Of a DNA stretch of 45,499 bases, positions 1 through 8,753 are shown in pieces. A program made the position numbers and the translations under genes. The notes below the pieces were generated by a model. It saw only the letters and a program-made list of their open reading frames with translations. It made no database searches and had not been told where the DNA came from. The stretch comes from Sedimentisphaerales bacterium. Lineage in GTDB: Bacteria > Planctomycetota > Phycisphaerae > Sedimentisphaerales > Anaerobacaceae. Position 1 is the first letter of the stretch, and the number at the start of each line of letters is the position of its first letter. Where the stretch lies: NCBI GenBank assembly GCA_028282745.1, contig JANQHJ010000023.1, positions 1 to 45,499 of the forward strand, written 5' to 3'.

Positions 1-139
1 TTTTCCAATCGGTAGCTGTCACCCAGACATTTACACCCGTGATGTTGGGATCTTCAAAATCGGCATTGGTTGTAATCAAGTTAGCCTGCGCAAAACTAAC
101 ACAAACTGCAACCAATAAAAGTAATAGAATTCTTCTCAT
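1..139 (-). CDS. Secreted LamG/Ig-family paralogue, N-terminal fragment (cut by window edge)
   Basis: Only the first 46 codons are inside the window; the 3' end lies beyond position 1. The start ATG (137-139) is preceded on the minus strand by a good AGGAG ribosome site. The protein begins MRRILLLLLVAVCVSFAQA, a clear Sec signal peptide. The mature start, NADFEDPNITGVNVWVTATD, closely matches residues 30-48 of the next gene (NGDFQNPDITGVDKWVVATG). The two are therefore tandem paralogues, and this one should carry the same N-terminal beta-sandwich. Function is unknown beyond being exported. A perfect inverted repeat lies about 50 bases upstream (192-222). Confidence 0.75.
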   Translation of the reverse strand, partial: MRRILLLLLVAVCVSFAQANLITTNADFEDPNITGVNVWVTATDWK

Positions 140-191
140 ACTGATCTCCTCGTCTTCAGTCTTTACTCCTCCTGCTGCCAGTCTCACTCTT

Positions 192-222
192 TAGATTTTC
201 GGAGCAGGATAACGAAAATCTA
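192..222. repeat. Inverted repeat upstream of the partial paralogue
   Basis: Perfect 10-base arms, TAGATTTTCG (192-201) and CGAAAATCTA (213-222), are separated by 11 bases. The element sits 53 bases upstream of the start codon at 139, so it could be an operator or a 5'-leader hairpin. Its inner half (TTTCG...CGAAA) resembles the inverted repeat at 4991-5025 in front of another gene of this family. The rest of 140-379 holds only an AT-rich hairpin at 241-263 and no gene. Confidence 0.5.
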
Positions 223-379
223 GTACAAGGGCCTTTCACCAGAAAAAACAACAAGTTTTTTCTCGCACACTTATTATAACAATTTTGGTCTAACCAAATC
301 AATATTTTTAATGATCAAATAGCCGTAATGCATACAAAAAACGCTTAAAAAATCAGCTTTTCAGGTTAAATAATCCAAA

Positions 380-2041
380 CTAATCAGTAAACATCCAGTC
401 CTTTGCAAATGCCGCAAAATCATAAAGATTTATTTTGCAATCCGAGACTCCCACAGGTCCGGTAACATCAAGTCCATCGCCATATTCATTAAGGCAAACA
501 CCCTCTCCTGTTACCGAATAATACAGCCCGGCGATATCCTGTTGGGTAAGTGCATAGTTGTAAACTCTAATGTCATCGAGGATGCCGTCAAAGTAGTCTG
601 CACCCTGAATACCGATCCTGAAATCGGCGCCAATACCATTCGAAAGTACCCACGAGCCTTGGTTCTTTAGTTCACCGTTGATATAAACCTTAGCGGCACT
701 GCCGTCGAAAGTAACTGTGATCATAGCCCACTGGTTCTCAGGCATGCTCATAACATTCAGCGAACCACCTGCAAGTGAAGTCAATACAAGCTTGTTCTGA
801 CTCGGGCTGATATGAAGCTGCCAACGCTCATCAGCTGATGCCAAACCATCTCTCTTTGAAAGCAAAACCTGTGTTTGGCCGTTATTGCCGTCCCACCATG
901 TCCAAAGTGAAGCGGTGAGCTGATTCGTAAATTCCGAAGGTGCAAAAGTGCCAGCATTGGCATATCCGTTTGAAGAGTCAAGATTAACGCCCTGGTTGGT
1001 AATATTAGGCTCGGCACCATTTACAAATGAAGGCGTACCGTTTACATCAGCGTCATTATCACAAGGATCTTCCGGGCATGTATCAAGATACCGACCACCC
1101 GAATAATCGGCGGTATCGAGTGTCCACAAAGCCAGCATTCTTTTAACACCAAGACTGACTACGTCAGAATAAACCGCGCCTGTAGTATTGCTTAATTCAC
1201 AGTAGTAATAACCTTCATCAGATACAGCTACAGGATTGATCTGCAATGTTGTGCCGGTCGTGACAAGTGTATCATCGGCAGGCGTATTATTATCGTTATC
1301 GACTGTTTTATACCAGCTGTAAGTCAGTGTACCCGGGCCGTTACCATCTGCCACAAAAGAAACCGAGTCATTAACATCAGCGATCTGCGAAACCGGCTGA
1401 GTTGTAAAATATGGCATATCGCTTGTACCAGTTACAAAGGAAACATTATCAAGAAATGAAATGTTGACGCTTGAATCGAATTCTATAACAAGATCACCGC
1501 CCGGCGTACCAGTCGTAAATTCCGAAGCATTAATATCATAACTGAAAGTTTGATTAGACAGCCAATCTCCTGTCTGTATGTCATCATGGGTACCGTCAAG
1601 ATCGATGGTAGTCGTCCACAGAACAACCCAGCCGTCATTCTGATCCTTAATATTGACCACTAATTCGTTCTGGGTTCCTTCTCCGCTCTGCCACGGCACT
1701 TCGCAGGCGTTAAAGGTTAAAGTATAAACATCACTAACACTCCAACTGATCCCATTATCTTTCTGACGAATGATACCTTGATTGGTATTCGATTTAAGGC
1801 GAACAACCTGATTATCATTAGAGTCGCCGGGTATCTTGGAATTGCTTGCTTTATCGTCCATATTTGTCTGATTACCGGAAGCCGGCGTAACCCAGCCTGT
1901 AGCCACAACCCATTTGTCCACTCCGGTTATATCGGGATTCTGGAAATCGCCATTAGTTATTACCTCTGCAGCTGTCGCTATTCCCAGGCCAAAACACATT
2001 ATCATTAACACAACAGCAATCTTCGTTTTATTAAGCTTCAT
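380..2041 (-). CDS. Secreted Ig-like/LamG protein with dockerin-like tail
   Basis: A 553-residue exported protein. Residues 1-24 are a signal peptide ending ATA-A. Residues about 25-205 form an N-terminal beta-rich domain opening with NGDFQNPDITG, of the carbohydrate-binding jelly-roll kind. Residues about 210-300 are an Ig-like domain (TTQPVSQ, then SYSWYK-type and GYYYCELSN motifs). Residues about 302-515 are a LamG/concanavalin-like domain (LALWTLD... ILDDIRVYNYALT). The last 30 residues carry the short tail DCKINLYDFAAFAKDW, typical of large secreted planctomycete proteins. No catalytic site is visible, so a binding or adhesion role is likely (inferred). The ribosome site is AAGGA. It lies 48 bases downstream of the metallophosphatase-like gene and is probably co-transcribed with it. 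The Ig-LamG-tail half matches the C-terminal half of the 1051-residue protein at 5058-8213. Confidence 0.85.
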   Translation of the reverse strand: MKLNKTKIAVVLMIMCFGLGIATAAEVITNGDFQNPDITGVDKWVVATGWVTPASGNQTNMDDKASNSKIPGDSNDNQVVRLKSNTNQGIIRQKDNGISWSVSDVYTLTFNACEVPWQSGEGTQNELVVNIKDQNDGWVVLWTTTIDLDGTHDDIQTGDWLSNQTFSYDINASEFTTGTPGGDLVIEFDSSVNISFLDNVSFVTGTSDMPYFTTQPVSQIADVNDSVSFVADGNGPGTLTYSWYKTVDNDNNTPADDTLVTTGTTLQINPVAVSDEGYYYCELSNTTGAVYSDVVSLGVKRMLALWTLDTADYSGGRYLDTCPEDPCDNDADVNGTPSFVNGAEPNITNQGVNLDSSNGYANAGTFAPSEFTNQLTASLWTWWDGNNGQTQVLLSKRDGLASADERWQLHISPSQNKLVLTSLAGGSLNVMSMPENQWAMITVTFDGSAAKVYINGELKNQGSWVLSNGIGADFRIGIQGADYFDGILDDIRVYNYALTQQDIAGLYYSVTGEGVCLNEYGDGLDVTGPVGVSDCKINLYDFAAFAKDWMFTD

Positions 2042-2089
2042 GTTTATGTTTTCCTTAAATCAATTGCGTCTGCTTTATCTCGACTATAA

Positions 2090-4453
2090 TTAATTGCATG
2101 CTCCTGCCGGTTCCAAACCGCAGCTAAGCCAGTTCAGAGCCAGATGGGCAAGGTCATAAGCATCAACGGAACAATCCGGTATCACACCGTAAGCACTGGC
2201 GACATCCGACTGAGGTTTATCAGCACATATCTGGACAACACCGTTACCACTTCCATCCAGGATAATCCCGTATTTACTGCCGAGTGCGACAACATCACCC
2301 GCACTACCGGCCAGATTGCCGGTCGTTGTCCAGACATCACTGCCGATAGTCACTGTGCCCTCTCCTGCGTCAAACAATTCAAACAACTCAGCCATATCAT
2401 CAGCCGCATACTGTAAGCCCGCTTCTTCCGCGGCGTTGATAAGGGCATTAATTTCTGCCGCATTCAGCACAGCACCCCACAATGAGACGTCATCGATCAA
2501 ACCGTTGAAATTCCTAGTGTTGCCGGTGTTGTTCTCAGCATCAGTACCGATATGAATATTACTTTTTGAACCGGGATAAGTACGTATCGGAACATCAGTT
2601 CCGCCATTAAGAACTCCACTGTACTCTACGCCGTCGATATAAAATTTAACATCGGATAAATTGTTATAATGCTCCTCAGGAAGCACAACAGCACAGTGGT
2701 GCCATTGACCGTCATACACAGTCGAAACGCCGTTATCAGTGTAAGAATAGGTGCTGGAATCTACATGGAGATGTATGGTCCCACCCGCAACTCGGACATT
2801 GAACTCACCATTATTAATTTCGTTTTGCCCATAACCTAGCAAAGTCTCCCATTGCGATGAATTTACATCGGTATAATTCGACTTAAACCAGCCCGTTACA
2901 GAACGCTGCTGGCCCTCACTTATAGGAGCCAAGCCGCCAGCAGTCTTATAATAATCACCATTATTGTCAAAAGACATCGCGTTGCCGAGTTTACCAGGAA
3001 CAGTACACGGGTCGCCATTAATTGCACCGCTATAAAACAGGTTAGACAGATCGCCTGTGTTGCTCTGGTTACCGTTGTAAGTTTCGTCAAATGTGAAATG
3101 GATCAGTAAGCCTTTTGGATTCACAATATCTAACCAGCCTGTGGTTTGATAGGTCGTCTCAGCGCCGGAAACATCCAATACCATTGTCCCTGTTTTTTCT
3201 CCGGCAGTCATCGAGCCGCAACCGGTCGAATTAGTAGAACTCGGCTGCCAATAAGTACCACCGCCTGTACTATCAAGGTCAAACTGGTACAGATCTAACT
3301 CGATTGTATCTTTGTTAACTCTAAAGACAACATAATTACCGCTGCCGTTGCCAAGTGGAGGATTACCATGCACTAACTGAATGATATCACTTTCCGGGTC
3401 CTTGCTCGCGGTTGTTGTGTGAACTTCGCCGGAAAAATAGAATCGAACCTTACCACCCTTCTGATGGCTGTGTTTTTGCAGGGTCTGCCAGAACGGCGAA
3501 TCTTCTCGCTTTGTGATCATCATACCGCTCGATGCCTGCTTACGACAACCCGGCAGGGTCGGCGGATGTGCCTGTACGATCACATGGTCAACTGTCGGGT
3601 CGTCATCAGCGGCACTTAATATTTTTTCGAGCCACCCGAGGTGTGTACAGGGATCAGCAATATCGCCTGAAACATCACCATCAACAGCACCATAACGATA
3701 ATGCAAACTCGTTGAGCCACCTTCATATTCAAAGGCATCAATAGTAACGAAAAGCACATTATTGATCTGTATTACAAATGAGCCCTCATCATATTCACCG
3801 GCCCCCTCAGGGGCTGTCGAACTTATGCCGTTCCAAGTCGCAGGCAGGTTAAGAGGATCTACCATATTTCTGCCGAATGCCACTTTCATAGTATCGACAT
3901 GGTTTGCTTTTTCAGAACCGGTCCCCCAGTCATTATCCCCGATATCATGGTCGCCTATCGCAGCAATAATAGTGTCAATACCATTTTGCCTGAACAGCTC
4001 CCAATACCACGTATAATAAACATCGGCAGCATTATTGAGCTTGCCAAAAGTGGTTCCGCCGGGATCAAACATATTTAAAGTATTCGGATTGAACCATCTA
4101 CCGTTTAACAAGTCACCGGCTACCACAAAAGCTTCCGGGCTGCCGCCTGAATTGGTCACCATTTCCTGGATAAGCTGATTGTAAACTGTAGCCATAGCTG
4201 CGGTGACACCATTTTTCCCACCTGATGCACTCGGCCAGCCTGCAGCCTGAATTAAATTAGAAGCATAATTAGAGTCATACAATGCAGCCACTGCCGCATC
4301 TGTTCCGCCGGAAAGGTCGGCAATATCTGAGTTAAACATATCCGGCAAACTTACAAAGGACCACTCCGCCGCCAATACCATAGCAGGCATCAGTCCCGCA
4401 ATTAATAATGCTACAAAGATAACAAAAACTGGGTATGATTTTACTCGCATCAT
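2090..4453 (-). CDS. Secreted metallophosphatase-like/LamG protein with dockerin-like tail
   Basis: A 787-residue exported protein with a signal peptide at about residues 1-29. Residues 30-350 have a calcineurin-like phosphoesterase layout: VAGDLLNGR (D113), IGDHDIGDND (D168/H169), QAHPP (H296) and SGEVH (H345). The first metal-binding motif, D-x-H in this superfamily, reads PDMF here (D38, F40), so the His ligand is missing; its paralogue at 5058-8213 keeps it (PDIH). Residues about 445-665 are a LamG domain. After a linker about 60 residues long comes the tail DCSVDAYDLAHLALNW plus a Cys-containing end. The start is supported by GGAG seven bases upstream. It probably acts at the cell surface or outside. 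Substrate is unknown, and enzymatic activity is doubtful given the altered first motif. Confidence 0.82.
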   Translation of the reverse strand: MMRVKSYPVFVIFVALLIAGLMPAMVLAAEWSFVSLPDMFNSDIADLSGGTDAAVAALYDSNYASNLIQAAGWPSASGGKNGVTAAMATVYNQLIQEMVTNSGGSPEAFVVAGDLLNGRWFNPNTLNMFDPGGTTFGKLNNAADVYYTWYWELFRQNGIDTIIAAIGDHDIGDNDWGTGSEKANHVDTMKVAFGRNMVDPLNLPATWNGISSTAPEGAGEYDEGSFVIQINNVLFVTIDAFEYEGGSTSLHYRYGAVDGDVSGDIADPCTHLGWLEKILSAADDDPTVDHVIVQAHPPTLPGCRKQASSGMMITKREDSPFWQTLQKHSHQKGGKVRFYFSGEVHTTTASKDPESDIIQLVHGNPPLGNGSGNYVVFRVNKDTIELDLYQFDLDSTGGGTYWQPSSTNSTGCGSMTAGEKTGTMVLDVSGAETTYQTTGWLDIVNPKGLLIHFTFDETYNGNQSNTGDLSNLFYSGAINGDPCTVPGKLGNAMSFDNNGDYYKTAGGLAPISEGQQRSVTGWFKSNYTDVNSSQWETLLGYGQNEINNGEFNVRVAGGTIHLHVDSSTYSYTDNGVSTVYDGQWHHCAVVLPEEHYNNLSDVKFYIDGVEYSGVLNGGTDVPIRTYPGSKSNIHIGTDAENNTGNTRNFNGLIDDVSLWGAVLNAAEINALINAAEEAGLQYAADDMAELFELFDAGEGTVTIGSDVWTTTGNLAGSAGDVVALGSKYGIILDGSGNGVVQICADKPQSDVASAYGVIPDCSVDAYDLAHLALNWLSCGLEPAGACN

Positions 4454-4990
4454 TTAGTCTCCAATAAAATCCTCATCTCGAAGTAAGCTTCACAATTTTA
4501 TAATTTATTTCATCCTGGCATTATCCTGCATGCAATTAAGGGCGTTATAATTCCGTGACATCAATGTTTATCCAAAATATTTCGCTCTCTGACTTAGGGT
4601 TGATTAGGACTTCTCCTCACTACTTCCCGTGTTTACACTCACGCTCCAACCTCTTCAACGCTAAATAAAAGCCAAAAACGTTCAGGATTTGGTGTTTTTT
4701 TGTGGTCTTCTCAACATATGGATAGACACCGCACCTAAATACTAAAATGTTTCGAAAGTAAAAATCCTAATGTGTAAAAATCCGCTTTTTTCATTATTTT
4801 TTACATACCCCCATTTCCAGCCCAAAAAAGCGGTTCTTAAAATTAATAATATTACCAAAAACAAAGTGTACCGCAAATTGCTAAAGCAGCTAAACAGCCT
4901 CCATATGGCCATTTCAAGACGTTTTAGGGCAATTTCCCCTTTACTTGACATCAGGCAATAAGATACAATTAATAAATAGATGGGGCCGTT
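4454..4990. other. Intergenic region between divergent secreted-protein genes
   Basis: Together with the inverted repeat at 4991-5025 this roughly 600-base gap separates divergently transcribed paralogues, so it should contain both promoters. I see no convincing gene. It contains a long-loop inverted repeat (CCGCTTTTTT at 782-791 and AAAAAAGCGG at 824-833 of the 4000 block, that is 4782-4791 and 4824-4833). I could not identify a clear sigma70 promoter. Confidence 0.6.
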
Positions 4991-5025
4991 TGAGTTAATT
5001 TCGAAATTCTTGCGAAATTAACTCA
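4991..5025. promoter_or_regulatory. Perfect 13-base inverted repeat before the 1051-residue protein gene
   Basis: TGAGTTAATTTCG (4991-5003) and CGAAATTAACTCA (5013-5025) are perfect reverse complements around a 9-base spacer. The element ends 17 bases before the GAGGAG ribosome site (5043-5048) of the gene starting at 5058. It could be a repressor operator or a hairpin in the mRNA leader. No U-run follows directly, which argues against a simple terminator. Confidence 0.6.
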
Positions 5026-5057
5026 TAATATATTGACTTTTTGAGGAGTTAAAGCCT

Positions 5058-8000
5058 ATGTTTTGCAGATCTAAATCCCTTGTAATTTTCTTGTCTATTT
5101 TATGTTGTATCACAGTTTACGCGGAGAGTCCGTGGACCTTTGTAAGCTGGCCTGACATTCATATCGAGATCGCAGATTTCAGCGGCAATCATCCTAGTGG
5201 CACGCCCAAGGTTCCGGGCTATCCCAACGACACTTCGGGCTATAACGGCATTACGAATGAAATGCAAGCCATGGTGAACGGCATGGCTGCCCAAATGGAA
5301 GCCTATAATCCTGAGGCTTTATTAATAGCCGGTGATATGGGCGGCTACCGATGGGATAATACGACGTTCAGAAACGTATTCGCACCCGGCGGAACATACG
5401 AACAAGCGGTTGCTCTTGGCGGCGATGTTTACTGGACACAACTGAGATACTGGTTTACATCGGCGGGTATTCCAAATGTACTTGTCGCAGTCGGTGATCA
5501 TGAGCTTGGCGATAATGACTGGGCCACAGGCAGCACAATTTCATGGCTGGTCGATGATTTTAAAATGGCATTCGCCGGCGCCTTCACACAGGACAACAAC
5601 GGAGTATCTATATATACAGAACAGATCAACGGTATCGATCCACGTCCGGTCGGCACGGACTATTCAGAAACATCAAATGCTATTAAAATTAATAATGTTC
5701 TTTTCGTAACTCTCGATGCGTTCCGGCAGGACGCCCCTAACATACAATTGCACGGCAAATTCGGCTCGATACTTGGTGACGTCGAAGGGGCGCATTTGAC
5801 TTGGGTGAACAATTTATTAGCAGCAGCACAGGCTGATCCGAATATTGACCATATTATTACTCAAACACACCCCCCAATAATGGGCCCTGTGCGAAAATAT
5901 CGTTCGAGCGGCATGATGTTCCATGAACGCACGGATTCTGATCTGTGGAATATCTTTCGCAAGTACAGCAAGGTCAGGGCAAATTTCGCAGGCGAAGTTC
6001 ATTATGATACAGCCACTAAAGATCCCAACAGTGACATCCTTCAGATCGTCCACGGCAGAAACGGATTTTTGCTCGGTACGGTTTACCCTGACCGAATAGT
6101 ATTCGACACTTATGACTTCCAGACCAGTATTGCCAGCACCCCTAAGTATTGGCAAAACGGCTCGATAAAAAACGGAGGGGGTTCCGTAACCGGCTCGCCG
6201 GTCTGGATGGGTTCACTTGACGCCAATTACGCCGGGCCCGAAGCGGTATTTACAGGCTCGGGAACATTTGAACTTATGGATCAACAGGGTTTGCTCGTAC
6301 ATTACAGTTTCGACGAAACCAGCACGTCATGGGCCACCAATACCGGATCGATGGGCGACGCGATATATGGTTCTAATAAAAGCTCCGTATCTGTTGTAAG
6401 CGATGGAAAAATTGGTAACGCCGCAGGATTCAGCGGCTCAGGCAGAACAAAGACCAATAATGGTATTTCCCCCGTCACCGAAGGAGAGTCAAGGACGGTA
6501 GCTGCGTGGGTAAGGACGACCGGTACAAACAAGATAACTATCGCCGGCTGGGGCGGAAATTCCGGCGGCGGTTCGGGTAAGTTCAACTTCGATCTCGAAG
6601 GCGGTGTTGTCGGTATATCCTCAGAGGACACTCAAACCCGTGCATCAGGTGCACCATCCGTTGCCGACGGCAAATGGCACCATGTAGCCTGTGTAGTGCC
6701 CGGCAGAAATCAATGTCAATTCAGTGACCTTATCTTCTATGTTGATGGCGTCCAATACAGCTCAGCATCATCTTTTACAAACAAGATATTCACTAACGGC
6801 TCGGTTAATATGCTGTATGTTGGAAAAGCTGCCAAAGACGCAACACCGTTCTTCGTCGGTGACATCGATGACTTTGGTATCTGGGGCTCGGCTCTGACAT
6901 CGGGAAAAATCAAGTCGCTATTCACAGCCGCTAATCATACTTCTTTACAATACAACGCCTTGCAGATGGAAAGCCTTTTTGATCTTTATGATGCCAGTCA
7001 GGGCCAAGCCAATATAGCTGGCACAAGATGGGTCTATGCTACGGGCTTGACCGGCCAGGCTGGTGATATTGTCTCAGTTGGTGGCGATAATCTTGGTATA
7101 ATTTTAGATGACAGCGGCAACGGCGTAAAACAGATCGCTGTTAATGAGCCTTTGATAGTAATTCAGCCGGTTTCTCAAAGCGTCCGTGGAAATAAAACTG
7201 TGACCTTTAGCGTAACAGTCAACGGAGCGCCGACTTTATCCTATCAATGGTATAAAACCACCGACCAGGCAAATAACACGTTCGGAGACGATATACTTGT
7301 CGGCTCTTCACAGAATTTACAGTTAATCGCCAATGACTCCAATGAAGGCTACTACTATTGCAGGATTAGCAACTCATACGGAGACGCGTACACTGACGTA
7401 GTAAGCCTTGAAGTTAAAATAATGCTGGCACACTGGAAACTTGATAATGACTCGAATAGCTTCGACGGTACGAGCTACCTTGACGTCAGCGTTGAAGATG
7501 CAACTGCTCACGACGCCCTGGTAGTAGGTACACCGAATTTTGTAACAGGCGCTGACAGCGAAGGCGTCCTGATTGATCCCTGCAATGGTCATGCCGATGC
7601 AGGCACATGGGACCCCGCTGACGAATACGGCGAGATGTCATTTACCCTTTGGGCCAAATGGCCTGTAAATAATGGAAGCTGGCGAGTATTATTCAATAAG
7701 AAAGATTCGTCGAGTAACGAGCTTTGGCGGCTTTCTATTAATCCGACCGCTCCAACCCTGAACTTTGGCGCTTCCAGCGGGAATAATGTGACCCTTCCAA
7801 TGCCGCTTGACGAATGGGTCTTTATAGCTGTTACACTAAATGGAACTTATGCCAACATGTATATGAAACAGGCTGCTGATCTCGATTTTACTATCGATAG
7901 CGGTACGGTCGCATTAGGCTCATATCCAGCCGCTGCTCTTCGGATCGGCACCGCTGCAAGTGCAACTCCATTCAACGGGATACTGGACGACATCAGGGTA

Positions 8001-8213
8001 TTTGACCACGCCCTTACCGATAAAGAGATCGCGGAAATTTATAAAGATGTCTCCGGTAAAGGGATATGTTTCGACGGAGAGTCTGTTTCGCAATTTGATG
8101 TAGCTGGGCCTAACGGCGACGAGCCGGACTGCATCGTTGATGGATATGACCTCATGAAACTCGCTGAAAACTGGATGAGTTGTGGTATTATGCCGCCAGA
8201 GAATTGTAATTAG
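5058..8213 (+). CDS. Secreted metallophosphatase/LamG/Ig/LamG multidomain protein with dockerin-like tail
   Basis: A 1051-residue exported protein with a signal peptide at residues 1-22. Residues about 25-345 are a calcineurin-like phosphoesterase domain with PDIH (D33, H35), IAGDMGG (D93), VGDHELGDND (D147/H148), QTHPP (H271) and AGEVH (H315). The usual GNH and GHxH motifs read GDH and GEVH. Residues about 408-635 are LamG 1. A 60-residue linker shared with the 787-residue neighbour (ESLFDLYDAS... IILDDSGNGVKQI) leads to an Ig-like domain (about 697-790), LamG 2 (about 795-1005) and the tail DCIVDGYDLMKLAENW. The N-terminal part equals the gene at 2090-4453 and the C-terminal part equals the gene at 380-2041, so the protein looks like a fusion of the two module sets. 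Start ATG 5058 has GAGGAG nine bases upstream. Substrate unknown; surface or extracellular phosphoester hydrolysis is inferred. Confidence 0.85.
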   Translation: MFCRSKSLVIFLSILCCITVYAESPWTFVSWPDIHIEIADFSGNHPSGTPKVPGYPNDTSGYNGITNEMQAMVNGMAAQMEAYNPEALLIAGDMGGYRWDNTTFRNVFAPGGTYEQAVALGGDVYWTQLRYWFTSAGIPNVLVAVGDHELGDNDWATGSTISWLVDDFKMAFAGAFTQDNNGVSIYTEQINGIDPRPVGTDYSETSNAIKINNVLFVTLDAFRQDAPNIQLHGKFGSILGDVEGAHLTWVNNLLAAAQADPNIDHIITQTHPPIMGPVRKYRSSGMMFHERTDSDLWNIFRKYSKVRANFAGEVHYDTATKDPNSDILQIVHGRNGFLLGTVYPDRIVFDTYDFQTSIASTPKYWQNGSIKNGGGSVTGSPVWMGSLDANYAGPEAVFTGSGTFELMDQQGLLVHYSFDETSTSWATNTGSMGDAIYGSNKSSVSVVSDGKIGNAAGFSGSGRTKTNNGISPVTEGESRTVAAWVRTTGTNKITIAGWGGNSGGGSGKFNFDLEGGVVGISSEDTQTRASGAPSVADGKWHHVACVVPGRNQCQFSDLIFYVDGVQYSSASSFTNKIFTNGSVNMLYVGKAAKDATPFFVGDIDDFGIWGSALTSGKIKSLFTAANHTSLQYNALQMESLFDLYDASQGQANIAGTRWVYATGLTGQAGDIVSVGGDNLGIILDDSGNGVKQIAVNEPLIVIQPVSQSVRGNKTVTFSVTVNGAPTLSYQWYKTTDQANNTFGDDILVGSSQNLQLIANDSNEGYYYCRISNSYGDAYTDVVSLEVKIMLAHWKLDNDSNSFDGTSYLDVSVEDATAHDALVVGTPNFVTGADSEGVLIDPCNGHADAGTWDPADEYGEMSFTLWAKWPVNNGSWRVLFNKKDSSSNELWRLSINPTAPTLNFGASSGNNVTLPMPLDEWVFIAVTLNGTYANMYMKQAADLDFTIDSGTVALGSYPAAALRIGTAASATPFNGILDDIRVFDHALTDKEIAEIYKDVSGKGICFDGESVSQFDVAGPNGDEPDCIVDGYDLMKLAENWMSCGIMPPENCN

Positions 8214-8230
8214 GAAAAAAGCTGAATTGA

Positions 8231-8259
8231 TTGACTTTGCTTTACAACATCCCTACAAT
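8231..8259 (+). promoter_or_regulatory. Sigma70-type promoter of tadA, predicting a leaderless mRNA
   Basis: TTGACT (8231-8236), a 17-base spacer and TACAAT (8254-8259) form a near-consensus promoter. The tadA ATG begins at 8268, only eight bases after the -10 box, so transcription should start at or within two bases of the start codon. There is no Shine-Dalgarno sequence in between. Confidence 0.65.
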
Positions 8260-8267
8260 CTCTGCCT

Positions 8268-8750
8268 ATGACAGAGCAGCATAAGATCGACGAAAAGTAT
8301 ATGCAGTTAGCTATTAAGCAGGCCATAATTGCTGAGGAAAACGGCGACGTACCTGTCGGCGCGGTGATCATTCATAAAGAACAGATAATCGCCAAAGCCT
8401 ACAATCAACGTCAGCAGCTAAATGATCCCACCGCACACGCAGAGATAATCGCCCTCACCCAGGCCGCTGCCGCCTTGGAGAACTGGCGGCTGCACGATTG
8501 CACCATCTATGTAACATTAGAACCCTGCACAATGTGCGCAGGCGCGTTGGTATTAGCCCGGATAGATAGACTGGTTTATGGTTGCGATGACCCCAAAACC
8601 GGAGCAGTCAAGAGCCTTTATAATATTACACAGGATGAAAGACTAAACCACATAGTCAATGTCACCAGTGGAGTCTTAGCAGATGACTGCTCGGCTATGC
8701 TTAGCAACTTTTTCAACCGCCGCCGAAACGAAAACAAAAACAACCAATAA
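8268..8750 (+). CDS. tadA: tRNA-specific adenosine deaminase TadA
   Basis: A 160-residue cytosolic enzyme that deaminates A34 to inosine in tRNA-Arg(ACG), allowing CGN decoding. The zinc/catalytic motifs of the cytidine-deaminase fold are intact: HAE at residues 57-59 and PCTMC with C87 and C90. The N-terminal block (MQLAIKQA..., NGDVPVGAVII) and the VYGCDDPKTGA segment are typical of TadA, and the length matches the family. The start ATG at 8268 has no ribosome site but follows a strong promoter by eight bases, so a leaderless transcript is likely. The stop lies only three bases from the stop of the convergent ppiC gene. Confidence 0.95.
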   Translation: MTEQHKIDEKYMQLAIKQAIIAEENGDVPVGAVIIHKEQIIAKAYNQRQQLNDPTAHAEIIALTQAAAALENWRLHDCTIYVTLEPCTMCAGALVLARIDRLVYGCDDPKTGAVKSLYNITQDERLNHIVNVTSGVLADDCSAMLSNFFNRRRNENKNNQ

Positions 8751-8753
8751 CTT

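Noticed and set aside
241-263. Hairpin AGAAAAAAC-AACAA-GTTTTTTCT as a terminator of the 380-2041 gene
   Set aside because: The stem is nearly all A-T and lies about 120 bases beyond the stop, so it is too weak to call.
4782-4833. Inverted repeat CCGCTTTTTT...AAAAAAGCGG
   Set aside because: The 32-base loop and homopolymer arms make chance likely, and it is not placed at the end of a gene.
4742-4951. Overlapping open frames on both strands in the intergenic gap
   Set aside because: No ribosome site, low-complexity composition and no recognisable domain; both frames overlap an AT-rich region expected to hold promoters.
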